Assembly (NCBI RefSeq): GCF_001625195.1
Contig: NC_054389.1
Coordinates: forward strand, 10,102,520 to 10,166,519
Direction: 5' to 3'
Source: Drechmeria coniospora
Lineage: Eukaryota > Ascomycota > Sordariomycetes > Hypocreales > Ophiocordycipitaceae
Length of the DNA: 64,000 nt
Positions 33,658 to 43,243 of this stretch are shown piece by piece; within the stretch, counting starts at the first letter, position 1; every line of letters starts with the position of its first letter. The position numbers and the translations under genes are program-made. The notes under the pieces were generated by a model that saw nothing but the letters and a program-made list of their open reading frames with translations, was not told the origin of the DNA and made no database searches.

Positions 33658-35086
33658 TCACAGCTCCTCCATCTTTCGCAGAATGGCCGGCACCGACTTG
33701 GGTGGGGTGTTCCCCAGCTCTGTGACGACGACGGTGATGAATCTGTCCCGGGTGGTGTCGAAAAGCAGCCGGAAGCTCTCGTCGGTGCAGTTTTCGGGAT
33801 CGATCTCGTTGTAGGTGAGCGAGTCGATGGAGACTCGCTCGGTGAAGTTGATGCTCTCGCACAGAGCGGCGACGCGCACGCCCTGATCCGTGGCGGCGGC
33901 GGCAATGTCGCATGAGCCTGCGCGCGCGTACATGGCACCGTTGCTAAACATGGCCTCGGCGGCGGCAAGGACAAGTGTCGCCTCATTCATGTTGGCTCGC
34001 AGCGCACCGCTGTCGGTGGCATATACGACGGGGATGTCGGCGGCGATGAGTCTCTTGGCATGATCGATTCCCACTCGCTCGAAAGGGTCGTCGACAAGGA
34101 TGACCTTGAATTTCTTCCCATCCTCCTTTGCTCGCAACAGCGCTCGCTCGACCAGGTGGTGGTGCGCATAGGTCAGGACGACCTCGTCGTTTTCGATCAT
34201 GGCCGCTGCCGTCTTGACGATGACGAAGTCGGCCAAGGTGATGCGTTCCCGAATGAAGCTGTCGATAGACTGACCCAGAAGCTTCTTGGCATCCGAGTCT
34301 GGAAGGTCGATGTCAATCTTGCTGATCTGGAGCTTCAGCCAGCGGATGGCGTTGCCCATGGAAAAGCACATGGGGCGACAGGCTGTGAGGTATTCGATTT
34401 GGGGGTTGAGAACGTGCGAGGTGAAGTGTCGAGAGAATGTAGCTCCGTGGGGGGTGGTATACGAGTCTATGACCTAGCAAGAGCAAAAGTGTCAGGGACG
34501 GCCATGACGGACGAGGGAGCGGACGAGGGCAAGGGACTACCTTTTTGAACGCCAGCAGGGTCGCCTCCAATCGAGTGATGCTATCGCTCATGGCGAAGGT
34601 GGCCATTTGCTGGCCCAGAGCGAGCACGACCGGGTGGACATCCTTGTCGGCTTGCGTGATGGTTATCCGCCGGGCCATGGACAGGTGGCTGAAGGACTCG
34701 GGGATCCGGGGCTTCGTCTCCTTGACGACGGGCGGCAGCACTGACTTGGAGCCTGCTCGGTGTTGGCTCCCGACCTGATGGCCATCGTGCTTGGTCTTTT
34801 GCTTCCCGCCTTTGCCGTCAACGGAGGTTCCATGCTGGGCAGAAGCGGCGGGTGCTGGCGTCGTCACTGTGACCTTGGCCGCCGCTCTCCTCGCCGCCTT
34901 TTCTTCCTTTGCTTTCTTTTTGAGTTCGGCGTTGGACAGCTTCTTCTCCTCGGCTACTGCCTCCCCCTTGCTTGCAGGTTCCTTGTCGTTGGGCTGGGCC
35001 TTGGTGGGTTGGGCCTTGGGCTGCTGCTGCTTGCCGGCTGCCGTGTCGCCGGCCGTTGCAGGCTGGTCCTCTGTCTCCGTCGCCAT
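33658..35086 (-). CDS. GCD2: Translation initiation factor eIF2B subunit delta
   Basis: Two exons: 35086-34541 (182 codons) and 34473-33658 (TGA), with a 67-nt intron (GTAGTC...TGCTAG). The product is 453 residues. eIF2B is the guanine-nucleotide exchange factor that reloads eIF2 with GTP and is the target of phospho-eIF2 inhibition; delta belongs to the regulatory alpha/beta/delta part. The N-terminal 110 residues are Lys/Ala/Gln-rich and disordered, as in other Gcd2 proteins (KKAKEEKAARRAAAK). The eIF2B-type Rossmann-like domain follows, with HVLNPQIEYLTACRPM, VVLTYAHHHLVERALLRA, FKVILVDDPFERVG, and the C-terminal YNEIDPENCTDESFRLLFD. The intron position is supported by the restored PMCFSMGNAIRWLK context. 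Confidence 0.93.
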
Positions 35087-38000
35087 GAGATGGAAGCCAA
35101 GGCGGCGGCGCGAGGGATGGTGAGTCGGGCCCGAAACGAGGGGACAAGGAGGGTGTGGCAGGAGATGCTGCCGTGCCGGTCAATTGAGGCAGAGGTTGAA
35201 AGCTCTCCGACGACAAGGTAGGACCAGACGTTGGCAACCGAGTGTGTGGCTGTGAGACAATGGGTGCGTGGTGTACATGAAAGTACTGTAAGTATATTAC
35301 GGCTGCTTAGGTAGGTTCCTGAGCAAAAGTTTGAGTCAACTTAAGTAGGTGTACTTACGGAACACTTGTAATTACAGCACAGAGCAAGTACTCCATACGG
35401 AGTAGATCATAACGAAATTAGTTGAAGGCCTGCCAGCATGCACAGCGGTGCTACAGATACTGCCAAAAAAAAAAAAAAAAGAACCACGCTAGTATCAATA
35501 CTCCGCACAGCGAAAACAGTTCCATCAAGAAATATTGCAGGCAAAGTACTTGTACGGAGTTCTTGGTATTAATAGGTAGACAAAGTTACCATAGCACAAA
35601 CAACACAAAGTAGTTGATACTGCTATGGTTTGCAGTATCCAGTGTTCATCATCGTGGTTAGGTATCGAGACACAATGCGTTGGACAAAAAGGTACTCGGT
35701 AGCAATACGCAAAGTTATCACTAGCGGTGATAGCAAAAACAATACAAAGCACAAATAGTGCATGCTGCTACAGTTTGCAGTATCCAGTGATATCATCGTG
35801 GCTAGGTACTGAGACACCATGTTTTCCAGAACAAGTCAGGTAGCAATACTTACCCAAAGTTACCATAGCACAAACTACACACATATACTCCGCAGTGCAT
35901 ACCACTATTGTTTGCAGTATCCAATGTTCATCACAGTGGCTAGGTACCGCGATAATTTTTTCGTGTAATGGCAAACCATCCCCCTTTTGTTGCTGCTATT
36001 CGTGGCTCGTTAGATAGGCGTACCTAGTACGTGTACTCCGTAAATAGCAGCGACTGCACAAGTAAGTATTCCGGTCTTGGCAGATGGTCTTGTTCCGCGA
36101 CAGACTTGACAGACGCATGGGCGACTGGAATAAAACTTTGAAGTTTTAATTTCATCTGTTGCTCTTTTCGGGAAGCACAGCATCCAATGCTACCGAGATT
36201 GCGGTGGTACTTACGGAGTACTCCGTACGGAGTACATGTAGATGATTTTCCACTAGCATTTAGATGTACTACATGTAGTTGTACTTGTACTTACACGTCT
36301 GTGCATGTGTTTACCGATCTACAGGTACTTGCCTGTGCCTAGCAATATATACTCTTTGCTACTACATATATGTACTAACCTACACTTGGTGGGCAGGGAC
36401 CTACAAGTGCTGTGAATGCGCTCTGTACGGAGTAGTACGGAGTAGATGTGACTTGTACTCCATCTGCATCCATCAAGACGAGGTTTTATCCGCCTCAGTA
36501 CAGTCCTACACTAAAGAAGCTACCTTCATGTTTGTGCCGGTGTAAACATCTGATCTACCTACTGAGATGGCAAATGGACAGCATGGCACTTCCGTCGGTC
36601 TTGTCGGGTGAAATCATGACCCTGACAAAACTTGTACGGTACCGAGTACACGTACGAGCTATCAAAATACTTTACAAGTACGGAGTACATGTACAATCTA
36701 TTTGCACGACTTCAGCGTCCTGACAGATCGCCAGGGCAGCCACCACGTACTTACCCCTTGCAGCCTCCAATAGTTGAATCTTATCGACATCGGTACGGCT
36801 TCTGGTTGGCTTCTGCGGCGCCATCACCCCAACCGAGCCCACTCACACAACTGAGGCGGAAGGAGAAGGGCTGTACTGTACGGAGTACTATTTACTAAAG
36901 TTGTATTACTCCGTACTTGCCGACAAGTACTTAAGTGCCTGGCACTCCGTACTTGTACCGTACTTGGTTGAACATGTCGTTAGTAGTTGCAAGTAAGTAG
37001 TTGTAAAAGTACATGAAAGTACAATGCTTAGTACGTGGGCGCTGTACTTGAACAGGAGAGTGCCTCAAGTGTACACGTGCCCCTACTGTATTTGTACTAA
37101 AGTACATAAGTACAACTACATGTGCGTTTGTACAGCACTTGACAAGTACATTAATTACTTGCAGGAACACCAAAAATCGTTCAGGGTTCGTGAGAGGAGT
37201 ACTGGTACGTGGCTGTACAGTACTTACATGCATGAGTTCAGCATAAGTACCTAGTACGGAGCACTGCACAGAGGCCTTTCCGGAGACGTACATGTTAGTA
37301 CTAGGTACCTAGTAATTACTGAAGCACACCTGCACCTCGCTCATTCACATGGCTACCTAGTACGCTAATCTGTGCAGCCTGTACAGAGTACAACCATGTG
37401 TACTTACTACTGCTCACCTTGCGAACTGGTACTTGGATAGTACCGAGCCTATGGCGAGCCATGAAGAGTAAACCAAGTACCGGGAATGTAGTGTATCGCA
37501 CGTACTCCGGAGGACTCCGGATTCGCGGTACCCATTCGTGCCGGCCTGCTACGTCTCCCCAAGTTCCGACGTCAGGGGCAGGACCGTTACATCGCCCCGA
37601 CGCAAGCAATCGCAGGCGTCCTACGCAAGACCCAGCTTGTCGGATCTCATCGCAGAGCAGCTAGCAAAGGTTGGGACGGTCCTACATGGTGATGCTGTGC
37701 TTGCTGGATCTGACAGCCCAAGCAACCTGGAGCAGCGAGATGGCGTGCCGTGTGCGTATCCGCAACGTGAACCCGGCAGCGTGCACAAGCATGGATGTAC
37801 GTGCTCTGCGGTCGACGTGCGAATCAGCGTCACTCGTGCCTCGTAATCTGCACGTCCTTTCGTTCACCTCGATGTACTGGCACGGATACACGTACGGAGC
37901 ACACAGGTAGGCGATGCACCAAAGCGACAATGTGGTGTATCAGCCGCCATGAGCACCAAGGCACTGGTGGACGCATCGAAAGGTGGGTGTGGGTGCCTGC

Positions 38001-39019
38001 AAGCAAGTGGTTGTACTTACATGCAATACTAACCTTGCCGCATTCGATTACAGTGTGCTGTCGCCTGGCGCCAGCGACTAACGAATTGCTGCGCTTGCTT
38101 AACTCTGATTTGGCGGTGCCGACGCAGGGCGCAGGTACGGACGGGCTACCTGTAATAGTGGTACGGCACTCCACCAAGGTAGACGGTACGGGGTGCGGTG
38201 TGGTGTATCGCTGCCCGTAAGCGTACTCCGTATTGACGCTGCAAAGGACATATCAGCAGCCAGCCAGGCCTCGGTGCCCCCGCTGCAGCGCCGCCAGCAG
38301 GTCCCCGGTGCCCAGCGCCAGTGCAGTGCCTGGAATCATGCCTGAGATTTTCGCCCTCGACCCCATACGCCAACCACAACCAGACCTTCTCTGCTAGCCT
38401 TCGCAGAATTTCTTTCTCGACCTCTTCCCGTCATTCTCCCCAGCAGATCCACAAAACAACAACATTTCTTCATTCCACCACATGCACCTCCTGTCAGAAC
38501 GCTCCTCAAAGTAAAGATACTCGCATCGTATCGTCGCCATATTGCCCTCCACCTAGCCCAACTGCCAAACCGATTCGACGCCATCTAGAACCGAGACGGG
38601 TCGAAGCCAACCAGATAGCACATTTTGCCACGTCCGTTCGGTCTCAACTACCCGACGCACTCGACAGCCTACCACGAGAACCGATCCTTCGCCCTCGACA
38701 TCGAGCATCCCAACCCGAGCCTCCCCATCCTAGGCGACAAGAGTAGGCGACAAATTTTTTTGTTGAAATCAAACACAGACACATACCGAAGAGCAGCCGA
38801 GCTTCCAGTTCCGCCTCGCCACGTACCAGTCCCTCACCCTCACCCTCGCCTCAAGTTCCCGTCCCCGTCCTCGTCCCCGTCCTCGTCCAGGTCCTCGTCC
38901 TCGTCTCCGCCCCCGTCCCTCGCTGCCTGGCCCTCGCAAAGCCGGTTCGAGGTGCTTCTCCCCGTCGCCACGCCCCGCCCATTCGCTACCGAGGCGATCG
39001 CAAGCCAGCCTTAGTCTTC
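35087..39019. other. Gene-poor region of 3.9 kb
   Basis: Contains the GCD2 promoter, an A run at about 35465, a diverged tandem repeat (35575-35955), GTAC-rich DNA at 36.0-37.4 kb with a perfect 16-bp TACGGAGTACTCCGTA palindrome (36212-36227), and from about 38.3 kb the CT- and CG-rich promoter and leader of the eIF4E gene. No coding frame is convincing. Confidence 0.5.
35575..35955. repeat. Three diverged tandem copies of a unit of about 140 bp
   Basis: The word TTTGCAGTATCCA recurs at 35629, 35774 and 35911, followed each time by GTTCATCA-, TCGTGG- and CTAGGTA-like sequence. CAAAGTTA followed by an ACCATAGCACAAAC-like block recurs at about 35581, 35710 and 35855. Copies differ by substitutions and small indels, with spacings of 129-145 bp. 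Confidence 0.85.
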
Positions 39020-40226
39020 ATGGATAACAATCTATGGACTCGTCGTACAAAGTATATGCTCCTGTCCAGTCCCGACCCCTGCACCGACCACGGCAGCCTC
39101 GCTAACGGTGTCGACCTTCAGCTCCGGCAAGCTTTCCCTCTCGACCTCATCGAATGGGCCAAACGGCTCCTCGGCGCCTGATCCGACCTCCCGAAGCGCC
39201 TCCTTCTCGCGGCGTCATGGCGGCGGCGACGCCTCGTCCTCGACCCTCGCCAAGGCGAGTCCCTTCAACACCCCTGGAGGGAGCGTCGCCTCTCCCACAG
39301 GTGGTGCCTCGTCTGCCTTTGGCTTAGGATCCGGCGCCTTCGCCTCCTTCGGATCTGCCAAAACGCCCAAGTCGGGCGGAAACCCGTTCGACAGCGCCAT
39401 GGGCTCGGCCGCTCCGAAGTTTGCGCCGGCCAAGGACGGCGTGAAGACGGTCTCGAGGACGCCCAGCATGGCGCCCATCTCCGAGGGCAAGGTCTCGACC
39501 TCGACCTCGACCCAGCTGTCCGAGGTGCACCCGCTGAAAGATGCGTGGTCCTTCTGGTTCCGTCCGCCCATCTCCAAGGCGCACGGCTTCATCGAGTACG
39601 AGAACACGCTGCACGGCATGGCCACCGTCAAGACGGCCGAGGAGTTTTGGGAGATTTACACACACCTGAAGCGGCCTTCGAGCTTGCCCGTCGTGTCCGA
39701 CTACCATCTCTTCAAGAAGGACATTCGGCCGATATGGGAGGACGAGGTGAATCGAAAGGGAGGCAAATGGGTTGTGCGGCTGAAGAAGGGCGTCGCCGAC
39801 CGCTACTGGGAGGACCTGCTCCTCGCCCTCATCGGCGACCAATTCGGCGACGCCAACGAGGACGTTTGCGGTGCCGTTCTCAGCATGCGCAACGGCGAGG
39901 ACATTCTCAGCATCTGGACACGAACCGATGGCGGCCGCGTGCTCAAGATTCGGTATGGTCCACCCCCCCCCCCCCCCCCCCCTCCTCCCGCGGGTGCCAA
40001 ATATCATTTTCCATTCTTCCTCTCCTCGCCATTCGGCTGACACAGGACATGAAGCGAAATCATGAAGCACGTGCTCAACTTCCCAGCCAACACCCGGGTT
40101 GAGTTCAAGAGCCACGATTCCAGCATCCAGCAGCGCACCGCCATCGACGAGCAGCGACGCGAAAAGGCAGGCCAAAGCCAGGGCGAGAAGCGCCAGACGT
40201 CGAGCGCTTCCAAACAGACAGAGTAG
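39020..40226 (+). CDS. eIF4E-family cap-binding protein, 4EHP-like
   Basis: Three exons: 39020-39051, 39122-39952 and 40055-40226 (introns of 70 and 102 nt; the first has a CTAAC branch site at 39102-39106). The product is 344 residues. It binds the mRNA 5' cap. The N-terminus MDNNLWTRRTN is followed by about 130 Ser/Gly-rich disordered residues, then the cap-binding fold from about residue 147 (HPLKDAWSFWF) to 320. At the position of mouse Trp56 there is Tyr (near residue 170, FIEYENTLH), while the Trp102 equivalent is kept (PIWEDE, near 216). YWEDLLLALIGDQF and IMKHVLNFPANT also match eIF4E2/4EHP, the class often acting as translational repressor. The second intron holds a 20-nt C run and ends AAG, giving R|EIMKHVL. 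Confidence 0.9.
39963..39982 (+). repeat. C20 homopolymer inside an intron
   Basis: An uninterrupted run of about twenty C just downstream of the donor of intron 2 in the eIF4E-like gene. Confidence 0.9.
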
Positions 40227-40918
40227 TCGCTCGTCACTCCGGTCCTCGCATGCTTCCTCGACTTCGTTCCCTTGCGAGCCCCCCCGACCGACCCGCCGAA
40301 CGCCGCTGTACACTACATAACCGAGAGCGGATGGATGCGGAGGCGGCAAGCATCCATCTGCCGTTGTCCCGTTTTGCTTTCTAGCTTGTTCCTTGTTCCT
40401 TCCTCGATCGATCGACGTCTCCGCTCGGATGCATCGTGCGTCCGCCTTCGTCTCGTCTCGTCAGCGGGCACTCGGGGCGGACGGGGAAGGATGAGACGAC
40501 TACCCTTTCTACCTGGAAATGGTAGCGAGTTGGGTAGTATGTAGCGTGTGAAGTGTGGGCGCCCATGTACTACTAGTATTATCGTCTGGAGCTTTGGTTT
40601 TATAGCGCCGCGAGCGGTAGGTAGGTAGGTGGGTGTGCAGGTAGGCTGGTACCAGGTAGGGTAGCTACCTTGTTGCCAGGCCAGGCCAGGCGAAGTAGCG
40701 AAATGGCGAGAGAGGCATTGCGAACTACGTCGTTTACGTCTGTCTGTCTGTCCGTCTCTTCCTTTGCGGATCGTCAATGGGACGCTGCTGCATTGCCGTC
40801 ACGTTGCTGTCGCATCAATGTCGCATCCATGTCGCCTCGTTGCGCCTCATTGCGCCTCGTTCCCGTGACTGCAACACGGCGTACGGTTCGTTCGCGGTAT
40901 TATTACAATTATTATCAT
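40227..40918. other. Intergenic region between convergent genes
   Basis: 3' ends of the eIF4E-like gene and SAD1. A short GTAG iteration lies at about 40617-40635. No gene is recognised. Confidence 0.5.
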
Positions 40919-42589
40919 CTACCTAGAGCGTCCCTTGCCCAATTTGCTACTTGGCTCCCTCCGCCGCTCCCAGATTTGCAGGTACGTCTCGCCGAGGTAG
41001 AGAAGCTCGCTCTGGATCTTATCGACGAACAAGTCCTGGCACACGACCCACTGCCCCGTCGCCTTATCCTTGATCTGCGCCTTCCACGTCTTGCGCTCCT
41101 CGCCCGTGTCGGCGACGTCCTCCTTGTTGCGGACGGCTTCGTGGACGATGTTGGCCACGAGGTCGTACCAGATCGGCTCGCTTGGCGGCCACTCGGCCGG
41201 GTTCGGCTCGACGTAGGGCGACATGTCGAGGTTGCGCGCGTCGAAGGTGACGATGGTCGGATTGCGCTCCGACACGAACTTGTTCTGGGAGAAGCGCTTG
41301 ACGTGGAACATGAGGTAGGGCGGCAGCGGGTGCATGAGCCGGTAGCGCTTCCGCTGGGCGTGGTGCTCTTGGCCGCGTTGACCGTCGTACTTGCCGAGGA
41401 CGGTGGTGAGCGGCACCTGGGGGATGATGTTCTTCTCGAGCTCGTCCTGGAAGAGAGGGGCGGACGGCAAGTCGAGCGTGAGGAGGAGGAAGCGGACGAT
41501 GTCGACCTGAACTTCGGCCGCCTCCTCAAAGCGCAGCTTGTCGCCGGCGTCGGCGCGCGCCGTGATGGCCTGGGACTCGACCCTCATCCTGCCCTGGAAG
41601 GTGCGCTGGATCATGGAGCTGCCGGGCTTCGTCTTGGAGCCACCGAGGCCCATGTGGAGGTTGTTGAGGAACCAGGAGACGAAGTCGACGGGATCGGACT
41701 GAGTCGTGAGGGTGAAACGCTTGTTGGACCGCAGCGAGATCTCCTGGAGGAGCTCGTGGGGCGATACGTGGCTCTTGAACGCGCGCGGGTTCCAGATCTT
41801 GCGGAAGAGGATGCTGCATCGTTTGACGAGCTCGGCCTTGGAGGAAAAGTCATCGAGGAGGAGGTAGTTGCGGAGGGGGGCGACGTGGGAGAGCGCCTGC
41901 ACCACCACGTTGACGTAGTCGTTCTCCTTGATGTTGTTCATGCCCACGAAGCCGGGCACGTACTGATTGCCGCCGAGCGTCCAGCTCTTGCGACTGGTAC
42001 GATCGAGGGCCATGACCTCGGCCTTTGCGTAGCGTGGATCAGAGACGTATTTGATGTCGTCGAGCGCCTTGCTCCGGACCTCGTAGCCCTCGGGTAGGAC
42101 GTAGACCTTCTGGCTCTCGAGGTTGATGAAGACGTGATGGTCCTCTTCGAGGGCGTGGAAGTAGGCGTGCGATTTGGGGCCGCGGCCCTGAAAGTACTTG
42201 CCGCAGACGAGACAGGCGTAGACGTTGATGTTGGAAAGCGAGACGGAACAGAGCTTCTCAAAGTCAAAGTCGAGCACATGCCGATCGATGGTGTCCAAGT
42301 ACAGGTCATCGTATCCTTCTGTCGGTGCGTCCTGTCGAATCGGTGCTTTGGGTGCATGCTCGTCGTCGCCGTCGTCGTCGTCGCCTCTATCCGCCTCGGC
42401 GTTTGCCCCCGTCCCACCATCGTCCGGTAAGTCGACGCCCCGGAGACCGTTCTTCAGAGTCTCGCTATTCGAATCCTCTTCGCGCAGCAGCGGCGGCGAG
42501 TTGAAATCGACAGTCCGGGACTTCTTCGACGCCGGGGACGCGATGCCCGCGAGCTCGTCGAGAGGCTCTGACGCCTGACGTTTAGCCAT
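40919..42589 (-). CDS. SAD1: U4/U6.U5 tri-snRNP protein Sad1 (USP39 orthologue)
   Basis: Intronless, 556 residues from the ATG at 42589 (MAKRQASEPL); an in-frame ATG 36 codons upstream is less like the family. Sad1/USP39 stabilises the spliceosomal tri-snRNP in the nucleus. After a disordered acidic leader comes a ZnF-UBP finger (CLVCGKYFQGRG at about residues 126-137 with following His residues in SHAYFHALEEDHH). The USP-fold domain follows. Its 'Cys box' reads VGMNNIKENDYVN with Asp near residue 224 where active enzymes have the nucleophilic Cys, so the protein is a pseudo-deubiquitinase, as known for Sad1. The C-terminus (LYLGETYLQIWERR) is characteristic. It lies head-to-tail with UTP13. 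Confidence 0.95.
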   Translation of the reverse strand: MAKRQASEPLDELAGIASPASKKSRTVDFNSPPLLREEDSNSETLKNGLRGVDLPDDGGTGANAEADRGDDDDGDDEHAPKAPIRQDAPTEGYDDLYLDTIDRHVLDFDFEKLCSVSLSNINVYACLVCGKYFQGRGPKSHAYFHALEEDHHVFINLESQKVYVLPEGYEVRSKALDDIKYVSDPRYAKAEVMALDRTSRKSWTLGGNQYVPGFVGMNNIKENDYVNVVVQALSHVAPLRNYLLLDDFSSKAELVKRCSILFRKIWNPRAFKSHVSPHELLQEISLRSNKRFTLTTQSDPVDFVSWFLNNLHMGLGGSKTKPGSSMIQRTFQGRMRVESQAITARADAGDKLRFEEAAEVQVDIVRFLLLTLDLPSAPLFQDELEKNIIPQVPLTTVLGKYDGQRGQEHHAQRKRYRLMHPLPPYLMFHVKRFSQNKFVSERNPTIVTFDARNLDMSPYVEPNPAEWPPSEPIWYDLVANIVHEAVRNKEDVADTGEERKTWKAQIKDKATGQWVVCQDLFVDKIQSELLYLGETYLQIWERRREPSSKLGKGRSR

Positions 42590-43243
42590 TCTTCCCAACT
42601 GCTGGCTCGCGAAACGTGGGCGCTCCCCAGCTCTGCGTTGGAGCGCAGGAGGACGATGTGAGATCCACGGGCCGTGTCGAACTTGTGCTAAAAACAATTA
42701 GGAATCATGAGCAACCGGTGTCGACGACTGTAGCGTACGTTGTTGGAAGTGTTGGCCTTGCAGAAAGACGTGCATCATTGTGGGGCCGCTTCTGATCCAA
42801 TCCCGGCCTTGTCCATCCTTGATTAGGCGGCCTCACTGGCGGCCCTTAGCTTGCTGGGTGAGACAGGCCTTCGCCGCAGCATCCAGCGGTTCCCACACAA
42901 GCAAATTGAGATATGTTTTGATGCGGTCAATTTCATGTGCATATCATGCAGTAGCTGGACGTTTCAGTTTCCCATTGACTCGGTGTCGATGGCCTCCATG
43001 GAATTGATATTAAATTATTGACCTTGTCGTCCTGGATCAGCAGCCAAGACATGCAGTCGTGTCATGGCTCGGCGTATTGCTTCGACGACGTCGATACTCT
43101 CCCTGTCCGAGGTAGGTAAGCACGCCAACAGGTAGGGGACCTAATTGCCTTCTGCCCAGTGTCTATCTGTATATGCATGTCTACAATGTCATGTACTCGT
43201 ACGCCAAATGCCAGCCGAACCAAATCACCCGCGTCGCGCCCCC
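42590..43243. other. Intergenic region, tandem minus-strand genes
   Basis: Holds the SAD1 promoter and the UTP13 3' end. No other feature is recognised. Confidence 0.5.

Noticed and set aside
38321..38746. 141-residue frame upstream of the eIF4E-like gene
   Set aside because: Ser/Pro/Thr/Arg-rich CT-strand bias of a promoter and 5' leader; no conserved motif.
39324..40349. 341-residue minus-strand frame
   Set aside because: Antisense to the eIF4E-like gene and passes through the C20 intron run as poly-Gly.
40670..42097. 475-residue plus-strand frame
   Set aside because: Antisense to SAD1; Val/Leu/Glu/Asp-rich mirror of the real codons.
42590..42697. Upstream in-frame ATG extending SAD1 by 36 residues
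   Set aside because: The extension is Arg/Pro-rich and unlike Sad1 N-termini; MAKRQASEPL at 42589 is preferred.
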